A DNA stretch of 64,000 nucleotides, taken from assembly GCA_039029315.1 (NCBI GenBank), contig JBCCGK010000004.1, forward strand, positions 62,001-126,000. The letters run 5' to 3'. The position numbers and the translations under genes were made by a program. Source of the DNA: JBCCCJ01 sp039029315 (GTDB lineage Bacteria > Bacteroidota > Bacteroidia > J057). A model generated the notes under the pieces. The model saw only the letters and a list, made by a program, of their open reading frames with translations. It made no database searches and was not told the DNA's origin. Shown here piece after piece: positions 9,701 to 18,308 of the stretch (positions within the stretch are counted from its first letter, which is position 1; each line of letters starts with the position of its first letter).

Positions 9701-11350
9701 AGCAAATTCTCCCATATTGTTTGTCACAGAACTGAGGGAGTATTGCGTGCCATCTGGTGCCAGAATCAAGCTGCTAATTGTCTGATTGGTGGAAAAGGAA
9801 TATCCGTGAATGACCAAATTCTCTCCTGATTGATAGCTGCCTTTGGTCAATTCGATATAGGGGTATACTGAAATGGGAGGAGGTGGGACGCAAAGGGTGA
9901 AATTGCCCCATAAAGAAGTTCCTTGAAGCCCATTGAGACAATTGGTTTTCACCCGCCACTGATAGTCTGTTCCGGGAATCAGTGTATTCCAGGTCTGGCT
10001 GTTTGTCGTAATAGGTGCACCTGTGGTACATGCCCCTCCCAACTCACAGACTTCCACTTCAAACGAAGATGCAATATTCACTGGCACTTGAGTCCAGGAG
10101 AAGTTAACTTCTGAACAGGCAGCATCAACAACTGCAGGGGCCAATTGGGCGGGATTACAACCGGGGGGGCATCCAGAAGAGGTGGCAAAGGTTGCCAGGG
10201 ACGACCATGCGCTAACACCCGTATTACACCTGGCTCGCACTCGCCATTCATATTGATGACAATTTCCCAGATTACCGAACAAAACAGTGATGCTTGAACT
10301 GCTATTGTGCAAGGTCCAATTATTTCCAGGCGTGCGATACTGCACTTCATAAATATAATTCCCTCCCAAATCATCCCATTCCAGCAGAACCAGATCATTG
10401 ACAGAGACGGTAGATTGTAAGTTCGTGGGAACAGGCACTGAACTTGGACAAATACACGCTGGAGTTGTCGCGGTGAATGTTGAGGAATACTGGCTTGTCT
10501 GACTGCCGCAGTCTGCCTGAACCTGAAATTCGTAACTACTATTCGTGTCCAGATTCAGAAGCGTATAGGTGTTGTTGGAGATCGTACCACTGGCTGTGGT
10601 CCATGAGTTTCCGACTTTGCGATATTGCAACTGATAGCTTTGGGCAATTGGGTTGCTGGTCCAATCTATTTTTGCCATTGCGCCATTGTACATACAGGAA
10701 GTTTGTACATCAGTGATCAGTGGCGCGATGCATCCCTGCACATTTATATACATATCATCCACCCGAAAAATGCTGGGATTGTCAGCATCGGTTTGTATTT
10801 CCAGTTCAATCTCCATATTCTGGCCAGACAAAGAGAGGGGCAAATTGATCCATTGGGGAGCATAAGTTACACTCGCTGTTGCACCTGTAATCGAGCCTCC
10901 TGAATTGACATGGACCGCGAAGGACTCATCATCCGAATAATCTTTACTCAGCAAGCTGACACCATTTCCATCCTTGATCCGAACTGTCAGGATATCATCT
11001 TGAGCCCCTACAGCTTCAAAAGTATTGATGGACATACTGAACCACAATATCAGAGAAGTTGCATTTGCTGGAATGGCGATATTGTCTTGTGTCAAGATTC
11101 CAGAGAGACTGGGGCCGGGATCACCACTTTGATTAATTGTTGAATATATATAGCCCATTCCGGCCCCTGGATTGGTATTATTGCCGATCCATAAATCTGT
11201 TTTGTTGTTGACTGCAAGCTGCGTCCAGCCTGCATATCCACTTTCAAAATCACCATTGGTGATATACTGTGCTGAAAGTTGTGGAGTCGTAGCGAACAAA
11301 AAGAGAAAAGGAATCCCGATTATCCGGGGAATCATCCGACTGAAGATCAT
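6746..11350 (-). CDS. Secreted fibronectin-III / lipase-like hydrolase with T9SS sorting domain
   Basis: 1534 residues. Order: signal peptide (1-28), a jelly-roll carbohydrate- or matrix-binding-like region (about 30-205, opening with NGDFESGYAGW), three or so fibronectin type III domains (about 205-490, with the typical W, Y and RVRARC patterns), an Ig-like or Ser-Thr-Pro poor linker region (490-840), an alpha/beta-hydrolase domain (about 848-1200) and a type A T9SS sorting domain (about 1450-1534, YPNPAKETTILYY and MVIVK at the end). The hydrolase part has LTHGLGG as oxyanion-type motif and GHSMGG at about 939-944, the nucleophile elbow of lipases and PGAP1-like esterases; HVSSFQDLNH later could supply the histidine. 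It is predicted to be a cell-surface or released lipase/esterase. The stop codon lies within the end of a MITE-like element. Confidence 0.85.
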   Translation of the reverse strand: MIFSRMIPRIIGIPFLFLFATTPQLSAQYITNGDFESGYAGWTQLAVNNKTDLWIGNNTNPGAGMGYIYSTINQSGDPGPSLSGILTQDNIAIPANATSLILWFSMSINTFEAVGAQDDILTVRIKDGNGVSLLSKDYSDDESFAVHVNSGGSITGATASVTYAPQWINLPLSLSGQNMEIELEIQTDADNPSIFRVDDMYINVQGCIAPLITDVQTSCMYNGAMAKIDWTSNPIAQSYQLQYRKVGNSWTTASGTISNNTYTLLNLDTNSSYEFQVQADCGSQTSQYSSTFTATTPACICPSSVPVPTNLQSTVSVNDLVLLEWDDLGGNYIYEVQYRTPGNNWTLHNSSSSITVLFGNLGNCHQYEWRVRARCNTGVSAWSSLATFATSSGCPPGCNPAQLAPAVVDAACSEVNFSWTQVPVNIASSFEVEVCELGGACTTGAPITTNSQTWNTLIPGTDYQWRVKTNCLNGLQGTSLWGNFTLCVPPPPISVYPYIELTKGSYQSGENLVIHGYSFSTNQTISSLILAPDGTQYSLSSVTNNMGEFAASFPFPVDFLPGNYEVRSIDNLTSNHSSPKFFRFQGPTTGFASTLAIGSPTAQDEIVVNTPFQINWSELMVPAMQYAEMNAQRAYTYEIAYSSDGGNAWLAHSTVSGYHTINETAFLSENISFSTPGSTYQLRIRDGLNPSNEVISETFSVVAPISNQALIQTEWDFSYPGEFRNVELKGLAADGTARMYLTVESMTGNMIQQVQVSLMDADGNLAPEILGKVSPATIIDTYSNEANGKTTTSATSSTLKDGKFWFWYVAPDDFLGTQYDEERTVTAQFDISFQGGGTLQLEKDITIVRPPLVLTHGLGGKPENWEFFRYDEGQNMTQRFLSDSRFKLVRDIRLKNPIGSLQENAANLVKGKVTNDHSFAGILGDMRRKGYAANQVDYVGHSMGGIVLREIFTNFEEEFTRTGSWENVPFQNYEQGYTNKMITIGSPHEGSPIADFVVRYDQIVGTALGIWINQRHKKDPNDFLFRFFRRKNPGKFPPIYVLGEGVENLQTTAVDFVQIPHSAHLISTDYFPTWQGNSSNLPPNKVQDLRGLEGYLSFVGNWLLDVAAFFEQNPQVSAALKQLSKTERDPVIKGLRTIQILSGVGSFLHDSDLIVGVESQLAGIDQSSSTHVSSFQDLNHFVGPSRQQNSVEIGSQVKYLLDIPVTSPEFGAIPATGNKTDLSIDDRLGHIEPWTDVKTIIDTSRLKIESPIANFTTETDTILMVQMSIPDTTDLLNLELFFQNTTYRLEVNDTLVEFNLQVNNNFLDHQSLYAKAIFDYSDSVEVIIDTVGIDIQTTSDFLSLTVSPTVMYLDEGQVKYPYYTGVFEDFITESANFSDKITAQVEDTSIVTFLPETKGFIGKNAGETKATITYGNKEDDIYLIVSPEVDTSSIVGLEDVIFPKVGESGFVFFNYPNPAKETTILYYELPQSATVSIDLFDLQGKKIRNLMKPTDQSPATYELPIDVSHLSNGLYMYQLRIDGRVYSGKMVIVK

Positions 11351-11721
11351 AGAATTTGTATACTTGTGATGGGTGAAAAAAAAATCAAGTGGACCCCGAG
11401 ATTTTTGTCAGCAACCATCCACCTTTCTGAGTAGCTTTTGGTATGATTAGCAGGTCAGGATTTTACAGGTGGTACTCCATCAAGAATAGGAATACAGCTG
11501 TTGCTAACGCCCCACGAAGGTATAACAAATTTTGAATTAACAAAAAACCGTTTTTCCACAAAAAGAAAAATATCTTCTCTTTCCCTTTCAACCAACTCAT
11601 CCGGTTTTGTTCTTCCTCTTGATCTATCCTGCCGCTTGCCAGAATCTCTTTATATCCACATCAACCCTAATTCTGTGCGCATAGCTTTTCAAAATGTGAT
11701 CTGTTCTTCATCAAGCACAAT

Positions 11722-11767
11722 AAGAAGCACAAAGAGTCCGTCTGTTGAACGACCCTCTGTGCTTCTT
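11722..11767 (-). terminator. Long hairpin, possible terminator on the minus strand
   Basis: The arms 11722-11738 and 11751-11767 pair over 17 positions. On the minus strand the two non-Watson-Crick positions are G-U pairs, whereas on the plus strand they would be A-C mismatches, so the structure favours minus-strand RNA. Only a weak U-rich stretch follows the stem on that strand, so termination is possible but unproven. It lies between the TlpA-type gene and the lipase gene. Confidence 0.4.
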
Positions 11768-11871
11768 CATTCATCTCCATCAGTCAATATGAGGGATGCC
11801 TCTAATGATAAAAAAATCCTTGGTAGAGTGGTTCAACTGTAATGCGAATCTTCCGACAGAATATTTGTAGA

Positions 11872-12014
11872 GATGATCGGCAGACCATCTCTCGCTTTGC
11901 CTATCGTAGATAGAAAGGCATCCGCTTCGATAGCATTCCCCCTAGCAATGGTCTGCCGATCATTGCTACGTGCCGATCATTGCAATGGTCTGCCGATCAT
12001 TGCTACGTGCCGAT
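11872..12014. repeat. Inverted and tandem repeat cluster
   Basis: A 16-base motif, ATGGTCTGCCGATCAT, occurs at 11948-11963 and again at 11985-12000, within a 37-base tandem unit. Its reverse complement is at 11873-11888, so RNA from either strand could fold into alternative long hairpins. Small additional palindromes (CTATCG ... CGATAG) lie in the loop. This resembles a REP/BIME-like intergenic palindrome or a degenerate small mobile element; no coding potential is seen. Confidence 0.6.
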
Positions 12015-12156
12015 GACAGCCTTATATGTATTGCACTACCAAATCCTTTATGGAGAAACGATCGCATATTGTACAACGCCATCAAATATTCCATAACTGC
12101 CTCCCCCCTATTGTAAGGATTCATATACAGGCCTTAGAGGAAGAAAGGAGACAAAA

Positions 12157-12192
12157 ATGACAACAAGTTTCAAAAACAACGACAGAACATAA
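12157..12192 (+). CDS. Possible 11-codon micro-ORF
   Basis: ATG at 12157 is preceded by AAAGGAG at 12144-12150 with a spacing of 6 bases, a good Shine-Dalgarno arrangement that is rare in this window. The peptide would be MTTSFKNNDRT. No promoter or terminator is evident, and the chance of such a match in a gene-free kilobase is not negligible, so I keep confidence low. Confidence 0.15.
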   Translation: MTTSFKNNDRT

Positions 12193-12394
12193 CTCATACA
12201 ACTACATAGATTCCTATCAATCAATTAATTACTCTCACAATTAACTCAAATTGGTGTTTGATTTCTTGATCTCAGTAAGTCCAAAGAAATCCCCATTTCA
12301 TCGAACGCTAGTGCTTCAGCCCCAGAGACAGTGGCAGTAACAAGAAGGATGGTCCACATACAAGTAACCGACACAAATTCTCCGGCCCTCCCTC

Positions 12395-13849
12395 TTACAA
12401 TAATTTCCGGATCATCTCTTCCAGTTTGCCAGAAGAGGGAGAAGGCGCATGTATGTCTACAATTCTTCCGGCTTGATCGATCAGGAGATAACGAGGAATT
12501 CCCCAGAGCTTGTATGCGTGAAAGATGGAGGCCTTTTCCCTATTCGGCAACTCCCTGATGTATCGTCCTTCCATATTGCCATGTAAAGAGACTGCCTGTT
12601 TCCAGGCCAGTGAATCTTTGTCAATCGAGACGAACAACCACTGAATATTCTCAGCCTGACTGAAAGCAGCCTGTAGAGATGCATAGGCAGAAAATTCTGC
12701 TATGCAAGGGCGACACCAACTGGCCCATACATCAACAAAAACAAGCTGTCCTTTCAGATCAGTAAGACTCAGGGTGTCTCCCTGGAGAGTTGTTCCGATG
12801 ATGTTGGGCGCAGGCTGCCCTGGCGATATGCGATTCCATTCGGCATAATGCTTCTGTAGGTCAGGAAGAAAGACAGAAGTGGGAAACGCTTGTTGAAAAT
12901 TGTCATAGGCGAGTTGAAGGCTTGGACTGATTCCCACCAAGGTGAGCCAGTAATCTAGATTCTTGGCACACAACAATTCTTGGATTTGAGCATTGGGGTG
13001 GATGAGCAGTATTCGATCATGCGTCAGACTGGGCAGAAGGTTGATCAGAGAATCTCGCTCTTCCCCCTCTTTTCCTTTCAAAAAAAACGAGCCAAATTGA
13101 GCGCGCAGGTACAGATCCAATACTCTGGCATATTCGATCATTCCAAGATCACTGAATCTTCTGTCAAATGGGATGGAGGAAAGCATGTGGATAATCCGGT
13201 CCGGGAGCGTATCCTCTCTGACATAGGCAAGATGATTGATTTCATAGAATTGGAACTGCAAATCCAATAAAATGATGGCATTTCTGCTGGAAAACAACTT
13301 CTGCAAGGGCTTCTTCAATGTGGAAGAATCACAAAAATATTGATGGTACGCTGCCAGTTCCTGTTCTAGTGTATCCATCATACGGGCAAACACATGAACA
13401 TCGGATCGAAAAAATTCTGGATGTCTGAGATAGAACCGATCAACGATTCCGCTACTTCCAGCCAGATAGGTGTTGGCGATAGCTCCTGGCCCAGAATAGG
13501 TAACAATTGGCGTGGCATCCCACGGCTGAAAGGCCATCTCGATCTCATCTCCTGCTTTCAGATACATCGGGAAGGAAATGTCTCCCACCTTCAGATTCCC
13601 GAAGGAGGGAGTAGGTAGCTCGAACTCCAGGTATAGGGCTTCCTGACCGTTGTTGGAATCACTTTGCATGAGGATTTCTGAATAATTGAGCATATTGAAC
13701 TCAACGAACCCAATCCTATCAGTTGGCAAATGTTGTGGAGAAATATGGAGGCGGATTGCTTGTGTCTGGCTGTCTTGAAGAGAGGTTTGGCAGCTCAAGA
13801 GACAAGCGACAGGCGCTACAAGGAGCAAGAGGAAAGGGAGTATGTTCAT
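12395..13849 (-). CDS. TlpA/ResA-type thioredoxin-fold lipoprotein
   Basis: 484 residues from the ATG at 13849 (the frame extends three codons to a TTG). The N-terminus is a lipoprotein signal ending in LLSC. Residues about 20-330 form a helical and beta region without a recognised family, as often found fused in Bacteroidota. The C-terminal 140 residues are a thioredoxin-like domain: VFVDVWASWCRPC with the redox pair Cys379 and Cys382, then the cis-proline strand GIPRYLLID. This class reduces or isomerises disulfides, or delivers reductant for cytochrome c maturation, in the periplasm. It stands alone on its strand; the partner is unknown. Confidence 0.85.
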   Translation of the reverse strand: MNILPFLLLLVAPVACLLSCQTSLQDSQTQAIRLHISPQHLPTDRIGFVEFNMLNYSEILMQSDSNNGQEALYLEFELPTPSFGNLKVGDISFPMYLKAGDEIEMAFQPWDATPIVTYSGPGAIANTYLAGSSGIVDRFYLRHPEFFRSDVHVFARMMDTLEQELAAYHQYFCDSSTLKKPLQKLFSSRNAIILLDLQFQFYEINHLAYVREDTLPDRIIHMLSSIPFDRRFSDLGMIEYARVLDLYLRAQFGSFFLKGKEGEERDSLINLLPSLTHDRILLIHPNAQIQELLCAKNLDYWLTLVGISPSLQLAYDNFQQAFPTSVFLPDLQKHYAEWNRISPGQPAPNIIGTTLQGDTLSLTDLKGQLVFVDVWASWCRPCIAEFSAYASLQAAFSQAENIQWLFVSIDKDSLAWKQAVSLHGNMEGRYIRELPNREKASIFHAYKLWGIPRYLLIDQAGRIVDIHAPSPSSGKLEEMIRKLL

Positions 13850-14023
13850 GTATGGCAAAGATTATCGTTCTATCCCTAGAAGCATTTTGGGGGAAGATCG
13901 TTGCATATGGTCTCGGAATTCCAGTGGCAATCGAAGCAGGAATAGAAAATAGCAGGAAATGAGAGAGAAGCATTTCTCATCTTTGAGCCAGGAGATGATT
14001 CCTGTCCATGCAATGCGTACAGA

Positions 14024-14368
14024 TCAGCCACCCGATCCCCATTCCCGACCAGCATTGACTTCTTCCTTGGCCCGATAGACCTGTTCGAGATCTATTCCGA
14101 AGCGATTGGCCAGCTCCATCAGATAACTCAGCACATCAGCAAATTCGCCTTCGAGTTCGCCAGATTTAGGGCTTTTCCCCTGCTCCTGATACAATTCTCT
14201 TCGATTGCGGATCGCTTTGGCCAGTTCTCCTATCTCCTCAGTGAACAAGAGAAAGGCTTCAAGATCGGAAGTCTGATCCCAACCACGCTCTTTGCAGATA
14301 GCGGCCTGATAGGATTGAAGGTCAGCGAGGGTCGGGCGATCAGGAAGGTGAGCCATAAAATTAGACAT
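14024..14368 (-). CDS. MazG-like nucleotide pyrophosphohydrolase
   Basis: 114 residues, the length of single-domain MazG-like/dCTPase-type enzymes. The all-alpha NTP-PPase signature is clear: EEIGELAKAI (two Glu on one helix face plus a third) near residues 46-56, and EFADVLSYLMELAN near 75-88, which supplies the Glu/Asp pair for Mg2+. Members hydrolyse (d)NTPs, often non-canonical ones, to NMP and pyrophosphate. The start ATG at 14368 overlaps the end of the upstream DUF5916 gene by 8 bases; an alternative ATG at 14356 would leave a 4-base gap. Either way the two genes appear cotranscribed although they act in different compartments. Confidence 0.85.
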   Translation of the reverse strand: MSNFMAHLPDRPTLADLQSYQAAICKERGWDQTSDLEAFLLFTEEIGELAKAIRNRRELYQEQGKSPKSGELEGEFADVLSYLMELANRFGIDLEQVYRAKEEVNAGREWGSGG

Positions 14369-16592
14369 TCAGCCAGTAGGTCAATTTCAGCACAATCCCT
14401 CTGGTTCGGACCACCCAGGGATCAAAGTAATAATTGTCCGTATAGACCAAGAAGAGATCAGAGGCAGGTTTGAACCGCCACTGTACACGGGCATTGACAT
14501 TGAAGGTCTTGATCTGGTTGTTGTATTGAACGAGTGTCGTGAAGAAGAGATCATTGCGAAAGGTGACATCCAGTCTTGGGCCAATGAGCAGCAGGGTGGC
14601 ATCATTGTAGGGATCAGGAAGATTGATTCGATTGACAGAGTAATCGATAGAAACCGTGGCGAAAGGAGGAAGACGATAGTTCAAGGAGCCTGAGATACTA
14701 GCTCTGAATCCATTGTAGTATTCTCCTATGCTTCCACGAGCAAAAATAGTTAAGGGTCTGCTGTAATTGGGGAAAACAAGAAAGGCTAACCGTCGAAAGG
14801 TATATTCTGATCCTTCGGGTAGTTGTTCTCCTCCAGTTCGCGTCGGATCAAAATCACCGAGAAGCTTCACATAGTTTTGCTCATAAGCGGCCCGTAAAAA
14901 CATAGCGCTGGACATCCGAACACTGAAATTGAGTTCTGTGGTATAATCTGTCATGCCCACATCCCCTGTCCAGAGCATATCGTGCTTGATCTCAGTAGAC
15001 AAGCGATTGATTCCCTTGATGGCTGGATACCATTTGTATTCAAAGTTGGGATTGATCCTGCGATAATTATTTCTGCGGACAAAGCCGACGATCGCATCAT
15101 AGTTTTCGCCCACTGCTTCATGTTGCCAGCGGGCTTCGATGTTGTTGTTGTTGAACATCAAATCAGCTCCATGCCCATAGTTTTGGGACAAACTTCCAAT
15201 CCCGTCCAGCGCTTGATGATAGAAAAATTTACCCGTCCATTCGTTGTCGGGTGAGGCATAATTATAATCCAGCCCAGCCACCTGATTGTAATTTCCTTTG
15301 GTTGGTTTGGTGCTATCTCCAGGAAAAGAAGAGAGGAAAGGAAGTTTGTTCACATAAATACCCGAAATATTGGATCGGGTAAATATCTGTCGCTGAATCA
15401 CAGCCACAGTATAGTTGGTCGATGGGAGTTGAATGTTTTGATCCTGGGCAGTCTGGATGTTGAGCAGGCCAATCCGCCAGTTTTTGTCCAACTTCCCACT
15501 CAATCTTGCACCTCCAAGAATCTGGTTGGCGACTGTCTCATTGGTCACCGTGTCCTTGGCAATGCCGATTCTCCTGGTGAAGAATGGGCGCAAACCTCGG
15601 GAACCAAAATCAGAAAAGAGATCATTGTTTTCCAGAAAAAACTGACGACGTTCTGGAAAGGTAATTTCGAATCGGTCGAGATTGGTGACCTGTCGATCCA
15701 CCTCAACTTGAGAGAAGTCCGGATTGACCGTCAAATCCAGATTCAGAGAGGGAGTAACACCAATTTTGATATCTCCACCGATCCCCCGAATCATTTCTCT
15801 GGCTTTTTCGTCTTCATAGTTCTTGCTCAGTCCGACTGTGGCAAAAGGAATCAGGGAAATATTTTTTCCGGGTTTGCGCAAGGGCTTGTCCCAGATGAGT
15901 TCTCCGGCATAAGCCAATGCCCACGAACGTTGCACACGAGGAATCCATGCCCAATTGTTTCGCTCAGGTCGTTTATAATCGTTTCTGACAAAATTCACCC
16001 GCCATTTGGTACTGCCTTCCTGGAATCGAAGCGTCTTGAAGGGAATGGCCATCTCTACAATCCAGTATCCATCATAATGTTTGACTTTGCTGAACCATTT
16101 GTTGTCCCAGCTGATTTTCACAGATTCTCGTCCATTTCCCCCATTGGTGATCAATCCTTCTCGCTGGGCCCCATAAGGGGTAACGGCAAACTGAAAGCCA
16201 TTGGTTTGATCGCTGAATGGATCTATATGAATCGCAAAATAATCTGTACCAAAAGACTCAAAATCCCGCTTCATGGTAGAGGTAACAAACTTTCCCGGGA
16301 TTTCGTCCTGACAGATGGCAGCCAGGTAAAGATATTGTTTGTCATAGGTCAACATGACCTCTGTTTGGCTGAGGGCCAGAGAAGTGTCCGCAGGAAAGCG
16401 TTGATTGAATGCGCCAGATTTGTCTGCTTGTTGCCAGCTAGCCTCGTCCAATACGCCATCCACAGACATGGCTTCGGATGTTTCCCGAATATGTAAGCTG
16501 CGGAGGTGTTTTATGGCTGGCTGAGATTGACCGATTGATCTTGCCGCATTTCCCATCATCAACAGCAAGCAGAGAGAGAGCCTAAACCACAT
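14361..16592 (-). CDS. DUF5916 outer-membrane-associated protein, paralogue 1
   Basis: 743 residues from the ATG at 16592; the open frame begins 43 codons earlier but only the internal start gives a proper signal peptide (MWFRLSLCLLLMMGNAARS). Residues about 40-225 are a CBM9-like beta domain (VDGVLDEASWQQA, then IPFKTLRF), and the remainder is DUF5916, with NPDFSQVEVDRQVTNLDRFE and FPERRQFFLEN, and a C-terminal series of alternating strands ending in the aromatic-rich LKLTYWLNV typical of an outer-membrane barrel. DUF5916 proteins are common in Bacteroidota; their function is not established to my knowledge. A close paralogue sits at 18309-20615 on the opposite strand. Confidence 0.85.
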   Translation of the reverse strand: MWFRLSLCLLLMMGNAARSIGQSQPAIKHLRSLHIRETSEAMSVDGVLDEASWQQADKSGAFNQRFPADTSLALSQTEVMLTYDKQYLYLAAICQDEIPGKFVTSTMKRDFESFGTDYFAIHIDPFSDQTNGFQFAVTPYGAQREGLITNGGNGRESVKISWDNKWFSKVKHYDGYWIVEMAIPFKTLRFQEGSTKWRVNFVRNDYKRPERNNWAWIPRVQRSWALAYAGELIWDKPLRKPGKNISLIPFATVGLSKNYEDEKAREMIRGIGGDIKIGVTPSLNLDLTVNPDFSQVEVDRQVTNLDRFEITFPERRQFFLENNDLFSDFGSRGLRPFFTRRIGIAKDTVTNETVANQILGGARLSGKLDKNWRIGLLNIQTAQDQNIQLPSTNYTVAVIQRQIFTRSNISGIYVNKLPFLSSFPGDSTKPTKGNYNQVAGLDYNYASPDNEWTGKFFYHQALDGIGSLSQNYGHGADLMFNNNNIEARWQHEAVGENYDAIVGFVRRNNYRRINPNFEYKWYPAIKGINRLSTEIKHDMLWTGDVGMTDYTTELNFSVRMSSAMFLRAAYEQNYVKLLGDFDPTRTGGEQLPEGSEYTFRRLAFLVFPNYSRPLTIFARGSIGEYYNGFRASISGSLNYRLPPFATVSIDYSVNRINLPDPYNDATLLLIGPRLDVTFRNDLFFTTLVQYNNQIKTFNVNARVQWRFKPASDLFLVYTDNYYFDPWVVRTRGIVLKLTYWLNV

Positions 16593-16811
16593 ATTTCTGG
16601 ATAAATAGTGAATAAAATCAAGTGTTCGATCAATGTAGCTAGAGTAGGCTGCAAAGTACATAGCCACTCTTTGAATGCCAAAATGTGAATCCTGCTTTTT
16701 CTTGCAGGCAAAGCATTTCATTCGATCCAGAGATTTTTCTGGGAAGATGCGCCTGTTTTCTGAAAATAGGATCGTAACTTGTTGCTATTAAATGAAAGGA
16801 CTTCTGTACTT

Positions 16812-17207
16812 ATGCTAAGGTTGATCGTCATCTGTCTAACTATTCTCACCCTATCTTGTTCAGGTGAGGATGCTCCACTGAAACTTGCTGTGGTCATAGA
16901 AGATTGGACCTATGAGTTTGCGCCACAATCTGAGGCTGAGATTCCTGTACAGTTTATCTGTGGAGGAGACAAAGGGTGGACAGGAGAGGTATCCCTTCGG
17001 ATTCAACAAGGAGATCGTGTGATCCAGCAATGGGATCAGCCACTTCACATATTGGCTGACAGTTCTGCTTCAGCGGTTTTCCGTATAGAACTCCCACAAG
17101 AAGAAGGCAAATATGAGTTGGTGGGCGAGCTCATCCATCCCGAGGGTCGCCCCATCCGGAATCGCAGGCTTATCAAAGTCAAAAAGCCTCTGGATTTATC
17201 TATGTAA
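16812..17207 (+). CDS. Small lipoprotein with Ig-like domain
   Basis: 131 residues. The frame opens at a TTG at 16779, but the ATG at 16812 begins a clean lipoprotein signal (LRLIVICLTILTLSC). The mature part is a single predicted beta-sandwich of about 105 residues with the pattern ...VSLRIQQGDRVIQQWDQPL...FRIELPQEEGKYELVGELIHP..., resembling the accessory Ig-like domain found in some Bacteroidota glycoside hydrolases (inference). No catalytic residues are apparent. It lies between the two DUF5916 genes and next to a convergent SGNH hydrolase. Confidence 0.7.
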   Translation: MLRLIVICLTILTLSCSGEDAPLKLAVVIEDWTYEFAPQSEAEIPVQFICGGDKGWTGEVSLRIQQGDRVIQQWDQPLHILADSSASAVFRIELPQEEGKYELVGELIHPEGRPIRNRRLIKVKKPLDLSM

Positions 17208-17379
17208 CAAATCAGTGGCTAGTGTTTCAAGCTATAAGTCCTTGACAATCCAAGTCTGGTCTTTTTGCACGCCACCTGCCTTATTTTTTCCTCAGATAAC
17301 TCGCTATCTTCCTCAAACATGCGTTGGCGGAGCACAAAAGCCCTACGACTTAATGATCAGAAACTTAAGTCATGAACCC

Positions 17380-18138
17380 CTAGACTCTTCCAAAGCCTTT
17401 CAGCCAGGCTTTGGCCATCAAATAATTTCCCCCTGGAGAAGGATGAACCCCGTCTGGACACCAATGTTCTGTTCGGGCGAGTTTCAGCGCCTTGTCAAAG
17501 ACCGATTGATAAGGAATGAAAATAGAATCAAAATCAATCGCTGTAACCCTGACAACTTCCTGATATTGCTTGAAGATATCGGCATCCCATTGCTCTGGGA
17601 TTGCATAGCCTTTAGGTAAAAAGAAAGGCTCACCCAGAATGAATTTGACTGAAGGCAATGCTTTTTGTGTGATGTGAAGCAGGGTTCGGAGATCGTTTTC
17701 AAAAGTTTCTACCGTTCCCTCATAGCCGTGTGTAAAGGTATGCCAATAATCATTGACCCCAATCAGGATGCTCACGATATCAGGCTGTAAGCTGATGCAA
17801 TCTTCTTCCCATCTATCGGCGAGTTGGAAAACTTTATGTCCACTGACGCCTCGATTAAAAATCTGAAACTGGGAAAAAGGATATTTGCCCATCAAAAAGG
17901 TCCCCAAATATCCGGCATAGCCATATCCAAGTGCAGTTGGAAGATTGGCGCCTTCCACATCGCGCTTTCGGCCGGCATCTGTGATGGAATCTCCCTGAAA
18001 CAAGATGGTTTTTCCTTCCAAAAATCCTTCCGGCAGCGTGTCAAGTTCATCAAAAGAGGAAGTGAATACATCTGATAATCCAAGGCTTGCTCCTACAGCC
18101 ATGGTACTTTGGGTAAGAAAGTTTCTGCGTGTGGTCAT
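17380..18138 (-). CDS. SGNH/GDSL-family hydrolase with Tat-like signal
   Basis: 252 residues from the ATG at 18138, which follows an in-frame ATG three codons earlier. The N-terminus MTTRRNFLTQS with a following hydrophobic stretch is a twin-arginine-type signal. All four SGNH blocks are present: block I FQGDSITDAGR (nucleophile Ser51), block II RGVSGH, block III GVND and block V DGVHPS. Such enzymes are secreted esterases, often carbohydrate or rhamnogalacturonan acetylesterases. The substrate is not determined by the sequence. It is divergent from the second DUF5916 gene across a 170-base gap. Confidence 0.88.
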   Translation of the reverse strand: MTTRRNFLTQSTMAVGASLGLSDVFTSSFDELDTLPEGFLEGKTILFQGDSITDAGRKRDVEGANLPTALGYGYAGYLGTFLMGKYPFSQFQIFNRGVSGHKVFQLADRWEEDCISLQPDIVSILIGVNDYWHTFTHGYEGTVETFENDLRTLLHITQKALPSVKFILGEPFFLPKGYAIPEQWDADIFKQYQEVVRVTAIDFDSIFIPYQSVFDKALKLARTEHWCPDGVHPSPGGNYLMAKAWLKGFGRV

Positions 18139-18308
18139 GAAAATCAATTGTAGGTTAGATCCTAAAGCAAAGAGCGATTTCCTGAACGATCATCCTGTGA
18201 GAATTGCAAGAAAGGTACAAAACGCTTGGCATTTTTGCATGAATTCCTCTCAATTAGAATAGAAAAGCTTGTGGATGTTTGCCAAACGACTACAAGGAGT
18301 TGGGACGA

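Larger units (their letters stand above)
11351..12394. other. Gene-free kilobase with hairpins and repeats
   Basis: I find no convincing protein gene in these 1044 bases; the frame at 11501-11842 is compositionally unlike the neighbouring proteins. What is visible: a long hairpin at 11722-11767, an inverted/direct repeat cluster at 11872-12014, and a tiny ORF with a Shine-Dalgarno-like sequence at 12157-12192, each listed separately. The rest is AT-rich and shows nothing I can name. Both flanking genes are on the minus strand, so the region would include the promoter of the lipase gene. Confidence 0.5.

Noticed and set aside
11501..11842. 113-codon plus-strand ORF in the gap before the TlpA-type gene
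   Set aside because: Ser-rich, no domain, no signal peptide, no start context, and it spans a long hairpin at 11722-11767.
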